The notes beneath the pieces are model-generated. The model had not been told where the DNA came from. It did not search any database and worked only from the letters and a program-made list of their open reading frames with translations. The position numbers were made by a program, and so were the translations under genes. A stretch of DNA of 64,000 nt from CAYMDP01 sp964389375 (lineage in GTDB: Bacteria > Bdellovibrionota > Bdellovibrionia > Bdellovibrionales > UBA1609), in contig CAYMDP010000009.1 in the NCBI GenBank assembly GCA_964389375.1, positions 1-64,000 of the forward strand, written 5' to 3'. Below are positions 52,332-61,038 of the stretch, piece after piece. Position 1 is the stretch's first letter; each line of letters opens with the position of its first letter.

Positions 52332-52440
52332 TCTTGTATGAACACCGGTATACCGTTTACAGTGAACTGTTTGCTGAATTCGGTACAGTATGCCGTATTC
52401 AGTTCACCGAAAATAGAATTCTGTATTTTCTATAGGTCTT
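52332..52440 (+). other. Cluster of small palindromes upstream of secreted-protein genes
   Basis: CGGTATACCG, ACAGT-GA-ACTGT, GTGAACTG...CAGTTCAC (with nested CTGAAT...ATTCAG) and GAAAATA...TATTTTC follow one another in ~100 bp. A frame open through this segment is not convincing as coding. It may be a regulatory region or decayed repeats. Confidence 0.45.
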
Positions 52441-52490
52441 CAGATAAGTATGGTGAAAGAAGTTTGAGGGCCCATATCGGGAGAGGATCT

Positions 52491-53207
52491 TTGTATTTCC
52501 GATTTCTAATTTTAAAATATTCCCTCCTTTATTTTGGGCTTGGTCTGCTCTTGTTTGCAGAACTAGCTCAGGCAAGTTGTTTTCTTGAACCATCCAGTCA
52601 ATTTAAGGCCTTGGGGCATAGTGTTCACCAAGGGCATGAAGTGCTCTCGAAGAGTCATCAGCTTAAAACCTACCGAGCTCTTGATAAAAAAACGGGGGAA
52701 TGGCTTGAACTTAGTTGGTCCGAGGATTGTAAAGCTGCAGCCAAGATCAATCGTCTTCGACCTTCTCCAAAGCCGGTAGGATCTTCTGCAATTCTTCATG
52801 ATGAAGATCTTTTTAAGGCCTTACACTTAAAACAAAGTCGGGCTTTCTACTTGTGGTCCCCACGTTTTACTTATTCCCTTTCATGGATGCAGGAGGCAAA
52901 AATTCAGCTGGAAGCTTTAGGCTTTGAGTTTGTCGCAGCCTATGATCCCCAAGTGAGCTTAGATGTTGCGAGGCGTACCTTAGCGCAAGCCGCTCGCCAG
53001 CATCTAGATTTTATTCCACGAAAAGATTTTAATAAAATTTTGAATCGTTTGGACGTGCATGAATTTAGAATGAGGGGTCTTTTAGATCACTACCCACAAA
53101 TTGTTTTGGTCCGCGATGGGAAGATCAGTCGGACTCCGATTCAGGGCTTGTTAAAACCCAAAGGCCTAAAGCGTCTTATTGAAAACATGGAATGGGATAT
53201 CCGATGA
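52491..53207 (+). CDS. Secreted thioredoxin-fold-like protein of unknown function
   Basis: The 238-aa product starts at TTG 52491 (GGGAG at 7 nt) with a signal peptide (YSLLYFGLGLLLFAELAQAS). The C-terminal half (FYLWSPRFTYSLSWMQEAKI, HYPQIVLVRDGKI) resembles a thioredoxin-like fold without the CxxC motif. An open frame upstream to 52338 runs through the palindrome cluster and is rejected. It overlaps the next gene by 4 bp (ATGA). Confidence 0.6.
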   Translation: MYFRFLILKYSLLYFGLGLLLFAELAQASCFLEPSSQFKALGHSVHQGHEVLSKSHQLKTYRALDKKTGEWLELSWSEDCKAAAKINRLRPSPKPVGSSAILHDEDLFKALHLKQSRAFYLWSPRFTYSLSWMQEAKIQLEALGFEFVAAYDPQVSLDVARRTLAQAARQHLDFIPRKDFNKILNRLDVHEFRMRGLLDHYPQIVLVRDGKISRTPIQGLLKPKGLKRLIENMEWDIR

Positions 53208-54376
53208 GGGCTGTGATTTGGCTAAGCCTTATTTTGATTATCTCTTCTCGGCCGGTACCTGCACTTGAATGTGTTCCAGCAGTCGAAGTTTTTCCTATCC
53301 AAACTTATAGCGCAAAGGATTGGGAAAAGGCGCAAGGGGAACTGGGCATGTATGCCAGGGTCAGTCCCGATGGCCGATTTGTTTTGCGCTCCATTTCTGC
53401 CGAGGGCTACTCGACTGTGACTTTAGCGGAACTGATTCGTGACAAAGACAAAAACCGAGTTGAAGTGCGTAACACACCTTTAAGAAACGAAGCCTTTCCA
53501 GTTTTTGGAAGTTGGCGCTATGTCGTAAATACGAATGGGGATCATTATCTTTTTAAGGACCTCTATCATTTAAAAAATGCAGCACAGCCACAATTTCGGG
53601 GCGGTATCTCTGGATTCTATGCAGTTGCCGCTGAAATGCCAGGAGGTGACGAAAAATCTCATCAAATTCGCTCGATGAGTTGGCCCGATGGAGAAGGTGG
53701 CGGAGAGTTACGCAATATGAGCTTGCAGATTCAAGTAGATCCCTCAAAGTCAGCAAGGATCGTGGATTCAAGTCACAGGATTTCGATGTGCTCGAACATT
53801 CAACATAGCGAAGGTTGGGCGATGTCTTTGCCGATGATTTCAAATGATGGCAGTGAGTTTTCTGCGGCCCCACTTCAGCCGAAGAATTCCAGGTCTAGTC
53901 TTAGAATCTACGGCTTAAGTCCCAATGGTAAAGACTGTGAGCTTCTGGAAGATCTAAAAATTTCTGGATCTAAACTGATCTTTGATTATCCAAGAGAAGA
54001 CAAAAAACAGGCTTCGGTCGCACTACTTTCGACTTCTTCGGACGGAAGATCGGGAATTTATTTTTATGACCGAGATTTAAAAAGATTCTTTCTGCTAAAC
54101 GACCCAAGTCAGGGCTTTTTCCCGGACCAGTACCCTGGCTTCACTCGTGATGGAAGAATTCTTTATGGCGCGCGCTGGAGGCTACCTTGCACATTGCCTG
54201 AAAAAGAGTGCCCGATCAGTGTGGGTTACATTATCGCGGACCCTTATCAATCCAAAGATTTTCGAAACTTTAAGATGTTAAATCCAGAACAAGGAAAAAG
54301 TCTTAAGCACTGCATTTTAAAGTCACAAGTGAAGTCTTCGGAAGAGTTTCAAAGACAGATATGGGGACTCAATTAG
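53204..54376 (+). CDS. Secreted beta-propeller-like protein
   Basis: The 390-aa product has a signal peptide (MRAVIWLSLILIISSRPVPA) and repeats with PDGRFVLR, NGDHYLFKD, SSDGRSGIYFYDRD and TRDGRILYGARW motifs, as in PD40/TolB-like propellers. Six Cys suggest disulfides. Function is unknown. It is translationally coupled to the preceding gene by the ATGA overlap. Confidence 0.65.
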   Translation: MRAVIWLSLILIISSRPVPALECVPAVEVFPIQTYSAKDWEKAQGELGMYARVSPDGRFVLRSISAEGYSTVTLAELIRDKDKNRVEVRNTPLRNEAFPVFGSWRYVVNTNGDHYLFKDLYHLKNAAQPQFRGGISGFYAVAAEMPGGDEKSHQIRSMSWPDGEGGGELRNMSLQIQVDPSKSARIVDSSHRISMCSNIQHSEGWAMSLPMISNDGSEFSAAPLQPKNSRSSLRIYGLSPNGKDCELLEDLKISGSKLIFDYPREDKKQASVALLSTSSDGRSGIYFYDRDLKRFFLLNDPSQGFFPDQYPGFTRDGRILYGARWRLPCTLPEKECPISVGYIIADPYQSKDFRNFKMLNPEQGKSLKHCILKSQVKSSEEFQRQIWGLN

Positions 54377-54492
54377 CAGCCTTCAGGGACGTCTTGTCTG
54401 AATACCCAATCTTAAAATGCCATTTTAACAGGCAATTAATCACAGAATTCTTGCTAGTCAATTTAGGGCTCAAGGGCTAAACTTCGGGGATT

Positions 54493-55113
54493 ATGTCAGA
54501 TCCGCATTTTTTAAAGTCCTATCAGCGTTATGCGAAGTACTATAACATCTACTTCGGTAAATTCTTAAATCCCGGCCGATTAAAAGCCATTGAAGTTGCA
54601 GAACTAAAACCTGGAGAAAAGGTTTTAGAAGTCGGGGTTGGGACGGGACTTTCTTTGCCCTGTTATCCTAAGCAAGTCGAAATCGTTGGAATTGATCTTT
54701 CTCCAGAAATGTTAAGAAGAGCCAAAGAGCTTGTGGAAGATGACCATCTAGATCAGGTCAAGGGCCTGCATTTGATGGATGCTGAAAACATGGATTTTGA
54801 AGACAATAGTTTCGATTGTGTCATGGCCATGCATGTTTCGACGGTCATCGGAGATTCAGCGCGCTTTGCTAATGAGATGCGAAGAGTTTGTAAACCCAAC
54901 GGACGCATTGTGATCGTAAACTACTTTTACGAATCGACCGGAAAGATGGGGCGGTTTTCTGGCTTGATCGCCCCGTATGCGCAATTTGCCGGTTTTCGTC
55001 CGGACCTCACCTTAGAAGATTTTTTAAAAAAGACGCGCTTTGTGATCGAAAAACGAGTGGCGGTAAACTTGTTTAATCTTCATAATGTCTTTCTTGTGAG
55101 GAATCAGAAATAA
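54493..55113 (+). CDS. PmtA-like SAM-dependent methyltransferase
   Basis: The 206-aa protein has a class I SAM-methyltransferase fold: motif I VLEVGVGTGLSLP (~44-56), GIDLSPEMLRRA, and NSFDCVMAMHVSTVI. The YAKYYNIYFGKFLNPGRLKA opening is typical of Rhodobacter-type phosphatidylethanolamine N-methyltransferase (PmtA), so it may make phosphatidylcholine; ubiquinone/menaquinone methylation is an alternative. No neighbouring gene confirms the pathway. Confidence 0.72.
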   Translation: MSDPHFLKSYQRYAKYYNIYFGKFLNPGRLKAIEVAELKPGEKVLEVGVGTGLSLPCYPKQVEIVGIDLSPEMLRRAKELVEDDHLDQVKGLHLMDAENMDFEDNSFDCVMAMHVSTVIGDSARFANEMRRVCKPNGRIVIVNYFYESTGKMGRFSGLIAPYAQFAGFRPDLTLEDFLKKTRFVIEKRVAVNLFNLHNVFLVRNQK

Positions 55114-55184
55114 ATTTTCGATTTTTTTGGAAGAAATTAAGAGGCCTAGCTCGCAGCTGGCTAGAACAAAGCCCCCTAGCTATT

Positions 55185-56099
55185 ATGGTGAATCTGCGCC
55201 CTGTGGTTTTATCTCTGTCCATTGTTGCTGGGTCTTTTCCGGTCATCTTATTGTTTTTAAGTTTTAAATCTTTTGCTCAAGTCACTCGCCCCTTAGATCC
55301 TTTAAAAAAACCACTTTGGGAAGCCGGAGTGGGTGTGGGTTCGGCTCAATTTCCTCACTACCCTGGATCAAATGAAATTCAGCATTTAACTTTGCCCATT
55401 CCTCTTTTTATTTATCGGGGAGCCTTCTTAAGGTCCGATCAGGAAAATGGTTTAAGGGGGCGTTTTTTTGAAGACGATCGTTTTGAGTTTAGCTTTAGTT
55501 TTGGTGGATCCTTGCCAGCCCCCTCATCCAGAACCAAGGCTCGACGAGGGATGAAGGATCTAGACCCTCTCGCAGAATTTGGGCCGAGTTTAAGGTATAA
55601 AATCAAAGAGGTTGAGCCGGGCAAGCCTTACCGAATTTCTTTAAATTTACCCCTTCGTTTTGCAAGCTCCATCGACTTCCCAAACTTTACAGATCAGGGG
55701 CTTGTCTTTAACCCTTCGATTTATTTTGTCCATCAGGGTTTTCTTCTTCCGAACTTGATTTTGTTTTTGGGCTCAAATGTTCGCTTTACCACCGAGAAAT
55801 ATGGTCGTTATTTTTACTCTGTCGATTCGGCTTCGGTCACCTCTGAGAGGGCGGAATACACGGGCCGCGGAGGTTATGCCGGAAGTGGGGCCTCCTTGGC
55901 TTTGTCCTATTTGTTTCCTAAGAATTTTTCCTTGTTCTCGGCCCTCGCAGTTACAAATTACTCGGGCTCTGTGAATCGTCATAGCCCCCTAATGACCGCT
56001 GAAAATACGATGACTCTTGTTGTTGGATTTACTTGGTGGTTTTACGAATCTGAGCGCCTTGAAGACTCGCTGGATCCATCTTCCGTTTCTGCAATGTAA
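55185..56099 (+). CDS. MipA/OmpV-family outer-membrane protein
   Basis: The 304-aa product has a signal peptide (cleavage near SFA-QVT) and MipA/OmpV features: WEAGVGVGSAQFPHYPGSNE, IPLFIYRGAFLRSDQ and a barrel of amphipathic strands with VVGFTWWFYES near the end. Family members link murein-synthesis complexes or act as small barrels. The start lacks a clear ribosome-binding site; a GTG 3 bp on is equally possible. It converges with the GIDE-like gene after 23 bp. Confidence 0.75.
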   Translation: MVNLRPVVLSLSIVAGSFPVILLFLSFKSFAQVTRPLDPLKKPLWEAGVGVGSAQFPHYPGSNEIQHLTLPIPLFIYRGAFLRSDQENGLRGRFFEDDRFEFSFSFGGSLPAPSSRTKARRGMKDLDPLAEFGPSLRYKIKEVEPGKPYRISLNLPLRFASSIDFPNFTDQGLVFNPSIYFVHQGFLLPNLILFLGSNVRFTTEKYGRYFYSVDSASVTSERAEYTGRGGYAGSGASLALSYLFPKNFSLFSALAVTNYSGSVNRHSPLMTAENTMTLVVGFTWWFYESERLEDSLDPSSVSAM

Positions 56100-56122
56100 A
56101 TCTATTGTATCGAATCTAAATC

Positions 56123-57139
56123 TTATTGATTTTGTTGTTGAGCTGGATTTCGCGCCGAGCTGGGCTGCATTTCTATTTGCCCAGTAAACAACATAATTGT
56201 CGCAAAGATTGCGAGCGCAAGCACTGCAGCCCCTGAAAAAAGAGGAATCCACTTGCCACCTTGAAGTCGTTTTTGCAAATGTTCTTCATGAGTGTCCGCG
56301 ACCAGCATGGCCGTATTTGGTGAAGAGCTTAAATGTCCATAAATCATAAACTGTTCTTCAGGAGCCGCTTGCATCGCCGATTTTTTTTGGGACAGCATCG
56401 CTGCAAAACTATAACCTTGATGGGCCTCTTCTGCGCTGATTCTTCCATCCTGATTTTTGTCTAAAATGTGTCGAAGGTTTCGGTTGGCTCGATTCTTTAG
56501 GTCAAAAACTTTTGACTTAAAATCTGTTAGACCCGGAGAGGAGATGGCCTTTGGATGTTCGTCTCCGGACTTGAAGTCGCCTTTGGCGTATGCCGGGGAG
56601 CCGCATCTTAATTCGGTTTCTACGACTCGATATTTTTGGGAAAAAAAGAAGCCGAGAAGACCGGAGTGAGGAGGGAAGTTACTAATTTTTGAGTTGATCA
56701 CTTTTTCTCTTAAAAAAGATTTTTCATTCTCAGGAATACTGCGCCAAGACCGAGTCAAAGCCTTCGAGATAGACAACTCATTGGGCTGAGGGTTGACTTC
56801 CGCAAGGCCGGTTGCATCCACAATAAAAAATGGGCCACCAATATAGCGGGCAAAAACGGTGATCCATTCGCGACGTCGATTTTTTCCAGAACCCCGAACT
56901 TCTTCTCTTTGTAAGATGAATGAGTAGCGAATGAGTTGGTGGCCTGAGTAATGGGTGAAGCATTGTCCATTTGGCCAAGCAAAGCCTTCAAGTTCAACTA
57001 AGCCTTGAGGTGCGGAGGCGGATTTGGATCTTGGCGTGTTTTGAACTGCTCTTAAGCGGTTTTGACTGCGAAATGAGGCTGCGATCAAGGCCGCGCCGAT
57101 AACATATAGACTAACTAAGACAAAGATGAGTTCGATCAT
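56123..57139 (-). CDS. GIDE-like membrane protein with EF-hand
   Basis: The 338-aa protein has membrane segments at both ends (~3-22 and ~298-318). Between them lies a GIDE-type domain (QGLVELEGFAWP, YSFILQREEVRGSGK, FFIVDATGLAEVNP) known from the mitochondrial E3 ligase MUL1/MAPL and bacterial relatives. Inserted near its C-terminal end is a canonical EF-hand loop D227-K-N-Q-D-G-R-I-S-A-E-E238, with Asp/Asn/Asp/Glu ligands intact. No RING finger is present. It follows lemA by 21 bp; LemA-GIDE pairing is known from other bacteria, but calcium sensing is inference. Confidence 0.75.
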   Translation of the reverse strand: MIELIFVLVSLYVIGAALIAASFRSQNRLRAVQNTPRSKSASAPQGLVELEGFAWPNGQCFTHYSGHQLIRYSFILQREEVRGSGKNRRREWITVFARYIGGPFFIVDATGLAEVNPQPNELSISKALTRSWRSIPENEKSFLREKVINSKISNFPPHSGLLGFFFSQKYRVVETELRCGSPAYAKGDFKSGDEHPKAISSPGLTDFKSKVFDLKNRANRNLRHILDKNQDGRISAEEAHQGYSFAAMLSQKKSAMQAAPEEQFMIYGHLSSSPNTAMLVADTHEEHLQKRLQGGKWIPLFSGAAVLALAIFATIMLFTGQIEMQPSSARNPAQQQNQ

Positions 57140-57160
57140 CTGGCACCCTTTCGATAAGCT

Positions 57161-57742
57161 TTAGGCGCCTTTTCCAAATTTAGGAAGATTCATTTTTAAA
57201 CTTGGAGCCTCTCGCTCTGCAAGGCTAGCTTCGAAGAGTTCCTGTCTTTTGTAATTTAGAAATCGAGCCGCGAAGACATCGGGGAATTGTTCGATGCGAG
57301 TGTTAAAAACCGCAACGGCATCATTGTAGGTTTCTCGGCGGTCAGCGATACTGTTTTCTAGCTGAGAAATCCGGGTCTGAAGTTGCATAAAGTTTTCGTT
57401 GGATTTTAATTCCGGATAGTTCTCGCCAATTGCCATAACGCCACTTAAGGCCAAGCTGATTTCTTGCGAGGCTTTAATTTTTTCGCCTACATTTTTTGCA
57501 GCTCCATAATGCTTTCTGGCTTCGGCAAGTTCTAGAAGTACACCGGATTCAAAACCCGCATATTGCTCGATGGTTTGAATCAGTTGTGGGATTTCGTCAT
57601 AACGCTGCTTTAAGACAACATCGATATTTGACCAGGCTCGCTCCACTTGGTTTCTAAGGCTGATCAATCCATTATATAGACTGGTGCCCATGGCGAAAAA
57701 TATGACTGTTAGGACTAGAATAAAGATTGTGACTGCAAGCAT
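57161..57742 (-). CDS. lemA: LemA family protein
   Basis: The 193-aa protein has an N-terminal membrane helix and the LemA coiled-coil domain: YNGLISLRNQVERAWSNIDV, LKQRYDEIPQLIQTIEQYAG, LKSNENFMQLQTRISQLEN and AVFNTRIEQFPDVFAARFL. LemA proteins are exposed to the periplasm or membrane surface; their biochemical role is unclear. It precedes the GIDE-like gene by 21 bp and follows a small membrane-protein gene. Confidence 0.92.
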   Translation of the reverse strand: MLAVTIFILVLTVIFFAMGTSLYNGLISLRNQVERAWSNIDVVLKQRYDEIPQLIQTIEQYAGFESGVLLELAEARKHYGAAKNVGEKIKASQEISLALSGVMAIGENYPELKSNENFMQLQTRISQLENSIADRRETYNDAVAVFNTRIEQFPDVFAARFLNYKRQELFEASLAEREAPSLKMNLPKFGKGA

Positions 57743-57792
57743 GTTGAGGCCTCCCGCTGGTGAAGTATCGGCAAAAACGGGGGCGAAACTAT

Positions 57793-58023
57793 TTAAAACT
57801 TTGGTCCAGGTTTTTTAGAATCATTCTCTTGAGACTTTGATGAGCCGCCAGTCAAAGCGACAGAAAAAATAAAGCTCGTCGCGCCAAATAAAATTGCGAT
57901 CAGACTCAGCTTTCCACCAATATCGATAGCCTCTTCCTGAGGGATGATCTCCAACACAGTCAGAAGTCCGATAATTGCTAAAGCTAAGACTAAAAAGGCA
58001 AATGTAACTTTAATGATCTTCAT
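57793..58023 (-). CDS. Small two-helix membrane protein
   Basis: The 76-aa product has two hydrophobic helices (~5-26 and ~38-58) separated by an acidic loop (IPQEEAIDIGG) and ends with a polar tail (SKSQENDSKKPGPKF). No family recognised. It lies 50 bp before lemA on the same strand and may belong to the operon. The ribosome-binding site is weak. Confidence 0.55.
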   Translation of the reverse strand: MKIIKVTFAFLVLALAIIGLLTVLEIIPQEEAIDIGGKLSLIAILFGATSFIFSVALTGGSSKSQENDSKKPGPKF

Positions 58024-58136
58024 ATATTGAAGTCATGCTCTCACGAGATTTTAGGACCGGCAAGAAGATGTTGTTTGCTCCCTCAAGGACTATACGTCTA
58101 AAGAAGGGCCTGGACATTCGGCCTGAGAGCGAAACC

Positions 58137-59522
58137 CTATTGCCTTCCTTGCTCTTTAGATTTTGGAGCTACAGATGAAGTGGGCTTTGAGGTGAGGCTT
58201 TGTTTAAGCTCTGTAAGCCGCACTTTTGCGGCTCTGCAAGTCTGAATCAAATCTTTTTTGATATGATCTGAATTTGTGCGAAGTGAACCATCTATTTTAA
58301 AGTAAACAAAACGATTTTTATCAAGCTGATCCTCATTGCAGATCAAGTCAAAATTTTTAGAGAATTGATCAAAAAGTTTGGGTTCTTTTTTGATCAATTC
58401 TAAAGCTCGCTTAAGGTGATTTGAGGAAGAACTACGGTTTCTGCAGTCCTTGGTTAGAGAAAGCTTCGGTGCAAGGCAAATGGGTTTTTTCGAGTCAGGG
58501 CAAAGACCATCGGAATTTGTATTCGCGCAGTCGTAACCAAAAATGAGGGGGTTGCAAAGAGCTAGTTCATTTTGGCAGACAAAGTCCTTAGCCTTTAAGG
58601 TATTCTGATTTTCTAAAAAATCTTTCGGAAGCTCTTTGGGAACTTTGCAGGAGTCGCTGGTCAAGGCAAAGCCTCCGAGTATGCAGCCCGAAAAGGTCCA
58701 GCGGGACGGGTCAGCCTTACTAGTATCAGCTTCTTTATCAGTTTTTTTGCTTCCGCCAGTCGGTTTCACTGCAATAGATGTTTGGGAAATTGAGGGGGCG
58801 GAGCTTGTTGGAGTTAAACTTTTGCCGGAGGTTGGTCTTAGACTAAGTGAATTCGATTTTGGAGGTGAAGAGATTCGGGGACTCGAGCTTGGGTTTGAAT
58901 TGGACCTTGTATTTGAGTTTGCAGCAAGGCTTCGGGGTTTTTCATTTTGAATCCGGTCCACAATGTTTCTTTGAGCCAATATAAAATGCTGTGTGCTTCG
59001 GTCCAGATAGTTCTGATTTGCAGTCGAAGTGAAAAATTCCTGAGACTGCTTAAATGCATTTAAGGCCCGATTTCTTCGGTCTATTGCGCCAAGGTCTCCG
59101 GCGCGTCGAACTTCACTAATCATCATTGAAAGTGCGATTTGAAGTTGTTTTTGATCTTCAGAACTTAACTTTGTTCTACGACTAATTTTTGTCTTCATTT
59201 GATCCACGATATTCTGCGCAGGCTTTAACTCTTGGCCCGGTTGAAAGATAAAGACTCTCTCCTGAACGGCCATACGCTGGGCCTCGGCAGAGGGCAAAAG
59301 CCAATCAATGAATTTGAAATTCAATTTCGAATAAACTGTGGGACTCAGTTCCAGTTCGATCAGAATCTCTTGAAGGTTTTTTAGATATATTAACTGAGCC
59401 GACTCCTCAAGAGATAGAAATTCCTTAGAGCTTAGAAGGGATTCAGAAGAAGCCACTTCGGCCTTAGTGCCGATTCCAAAGAGGAATAAAATTAAGAAAC
59501 TAAGCTTTCTTAGTAACTTCAT
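58137..59522 (-). CDS. Secreted Ser/Pro-rich protein of unknown function
   Basis: The 461-aa product has a signal peptide (cleavage near TKA-EV), a helical N-terminal domain (~25-200), a low-complexity Ser/Pro/Asn linker (~200-265) and a Cys-rich C-terminal domain (~275-450, about ten Cys). This is a modular secreted protein; no catalytic signature is seen. It stands alone between the LemA operon and the iron-related operon. Confidence 0.65.
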   Translation of the reverse strand: MKLLRKLSFLILFLFGIGTKAEVASSESLLSSKEFLSLEESAQLIYLKNLQEILIELELSPTVYSKLNFKFIDWLLPSAEAQRMAVQERVFIFQPGQELKPAQNIVDQMKTKISRRTKLSSEDQKQLQIALSMMISEVRRAGDLGAIDRRNRALNAFKQSQEFFTSTANQNYLDRSTQHFILAQRNIVDRIQNEKPRSLAANSNTRSNSNPSSSPRISSPPKSNSLSLRPTSGKSLTPTSSAPSISQTSIAVKPTGGSKKTDKEADTSKADPSRWTFSGCILGGFALTSDSCKVPKELPKDFLENQNTLKAKDFVCQNELALCNPLIFGYDCANTNSDGLCPDSKKPICLAPKLSLTKDCRNRSSSSNHLKRALELIKKEPKLFDQFSKNFDLICNEDQLDKNRFVYFKIDGSLRTNSDHIKKDLIQTCRAAKVRLTELKQSLTSKPTSSVAPKSKEQGRQ

Positions 59523-59599
59523 ACGATCCGTATCGGAAATTCAGACTTTTTTGGGAAGCCTAGGCTCTAATTCCAGACCTTGGGCTAAGTCTAAAATTA

Positions 59600-60613
59600 T
59601 TATTCGTTTTTAGAGGCAAGCTGGCTGGGTTGAAACAGCTGCTTTAAGAAAAGGTCTCTTTGGCTCATATCACGGTAGAATTCAAAAGGGACGTGAAGAT
59701 CTGGCCGGTCTTTAGAAATACGAATCCCCCACATGGGGTTTACTGAATTAGGAATTAAAGAGTAGCGAACATCACCAATAACATCGGGCATTCCGGGGTG
59801 AACCGCAAGATAATCATTCGAAAACCAGCGAAAACGTTCGATGTCTTTTCTTTGAGTGCTGTTGGGATCCAGATCAGGAAAATCTCGCTCAACCACAAGT
59901 TTTTGGATTTTTTCACCTGGGATCAGTTTTGGACTTATTAATACATGAACGGCATCTACGTAAAAATGCTCTTCTGTTTCATAGACAAGTTTCCACAACC
60001 ATAAATTGGCAAAAGAAGGTTTCGCATCGAGGCGACTCCAACTGTGGCCTCGGCTTTCTGCAAGATCGCGGGCAAAATTTTTGGCCCGCTCATGTTGAAA
60101 CAGACCGAAACCTAAATAAAGAAATGCCCAAGCCAAAGCAATTTGCGCAAGCCGCTGACTTTTTTTAATTGCAGAGGCCAAAATCAGTATCAAGATCGGA
60201 AGCGTAAACAGAGGATCAATAATCGAGATCACATTCCAAGACACCCTCATATCCGAAAAGGGCCACAGCAGAAGCGTGCCATAGGTTGTGCAGGCGTCTA
60301 AGAGTCCGTGGGTTGCGTAACCAAGAGTTGCGAAGGTGTAGATCTGAGGGAACTTCAAATGCTTTCTAAAAAATGGCCAAAGCAGCAAGGCTGCAATCAG
60401 TCCCCCGAAGGGAATAAATATTAGGCTATGAGAAAATTGCCGATGGTACTCTAGGTATAAAAGCGGATCCGATTTTGAAGTGATCAGCACATCAAGATCA
60501 GGCAGCATTCCCGAGATAAATCCGATGGGTAGAGCTTTTCGCAGGAGTTCGCGTTTTTTGGTAACCGCCTGAGGTAAGGCGGCCCCTAGAACACCTTGTG
60601 TCAGTGGATCCAC
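59600..60613 (-). CDS. YdjM-like membrane-bound metal-dependent hydrolase
   Basis: The 337-aa protein opens with MDPLTQGVLGAALPQA and GMLPDLDVLI, then HRQFSHSLIFIPFGGLIAA and YATHGLLDACTTYGT, the His/Asp pattern of the YdjM/YfhO-type (DUF457) family. About five membrane helices are followed by a soluble C-terminal domain. The enzymatic reaction of the family is not established. GTG start at 60613 overlaps the stop of the ferritin-like gene by one base; it is last in a four-gene operon. Confidence 0.78.
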   Translation of the reverse strand: MDPLTQGVLGAALPQAVTKKRELLRKALPIGFISGMLPDLDVLITSKSDPLLYLEYHRQFSHSLIFIPFGGLIAALLLWPFFRKHLKFPQIYTFATLGYATHGLLDACTTYGTLLLWPFSDMRVSWNVISIIDPLFTLPILILILASAIKKSQRLAQIALAWAFLYLGFGLFQHERAKNFARDLAESRGHSWSRLDAKPSFANLWLWKLVYETEEHFYVDAVHVLISPKLIPGEKIQKLVVERDFPDLDPNSTQRKDIERFRWFSNDYLAVHPGMPDVIGDVRYSLIPNSVNPMWGIRISKDRPDLHVPFEFYRDMSQRDLFLKQLFQPSQLASKNE

Positions 60614-61038
60614 TATTTTGGCTCTTGGATCATCTTTTTAACTTCAGCAATATGCATCTCTTCCTCAGCGATCATCTTACGAGAAAACTCTTCTAAGGAC
60701 ACAGAGGAATCTTTAACCATATGAAGAAGTTTTTTATAAAGGTCCACCTGAGCGGTTTCGTGCTCAAGGGATTCCTTTAAAATATCATTAATTTTGTGCT
60801 TATTTGATTCTAGAAGTTTTCCAATTTTTAGCGAAGGGTGCCCGTCTAATGCAGTAATATGCTCACCAATTTGATCCGCATGGGCCAAAGATTCTTGAGC
60901 CTGACTGCGCAACCATGAACAGATGGGAATTCGGTTATGACCAAAAACCATAAAAGCATAGTGGGTATAGCGAACGACGCCTGCAAGTTCATGTTCTAAA
61001 ATTTGATTGAGGCAATCAACCACTTCTGAATTGTTCAT
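60613..61038 (-). CDS. Bacterioferritin-like diiron protein
   Basis: The 141-aa four-helix protein resembles bacterioferritin: EHELAGVVRYTHY with E17, SLAHADQIGEHI, SLEHETAQVDLYKKLL and AEEEMHIAEVKKMI. The usual Glu two residues before H53 (E-x-x-H of Bfr) is Ser, although E49 is one step away, so the diiron site may be altered. It probably stores or handles iron. It overlaps its neighbours by 4 bp (upstream hydroxylase) and 1 bp (downstream), in the operon behind a FecA-like receptor. Confidence 0.8.
   Translation of the reverse strand: MNNSEVVDCLNQILEHELAGVVRYTHYAFMVFGHNRIPICSWLRSQAQESLAHADQIGEHITALDGHPSLKIGKLLESNKHKINDILKESLEHETAQVDLYKKLLHMVKDSSVSLEEFSRKMIAEEEMHIAEVKKMIQEPK

Noticed and set aside
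52338..52490. N-terminal extension of the thioredoxin-fold-like protein
   Set aside because: It runs through a cluster of palindromes; the signal peptide and ribosome-binding site place the start at 52491.
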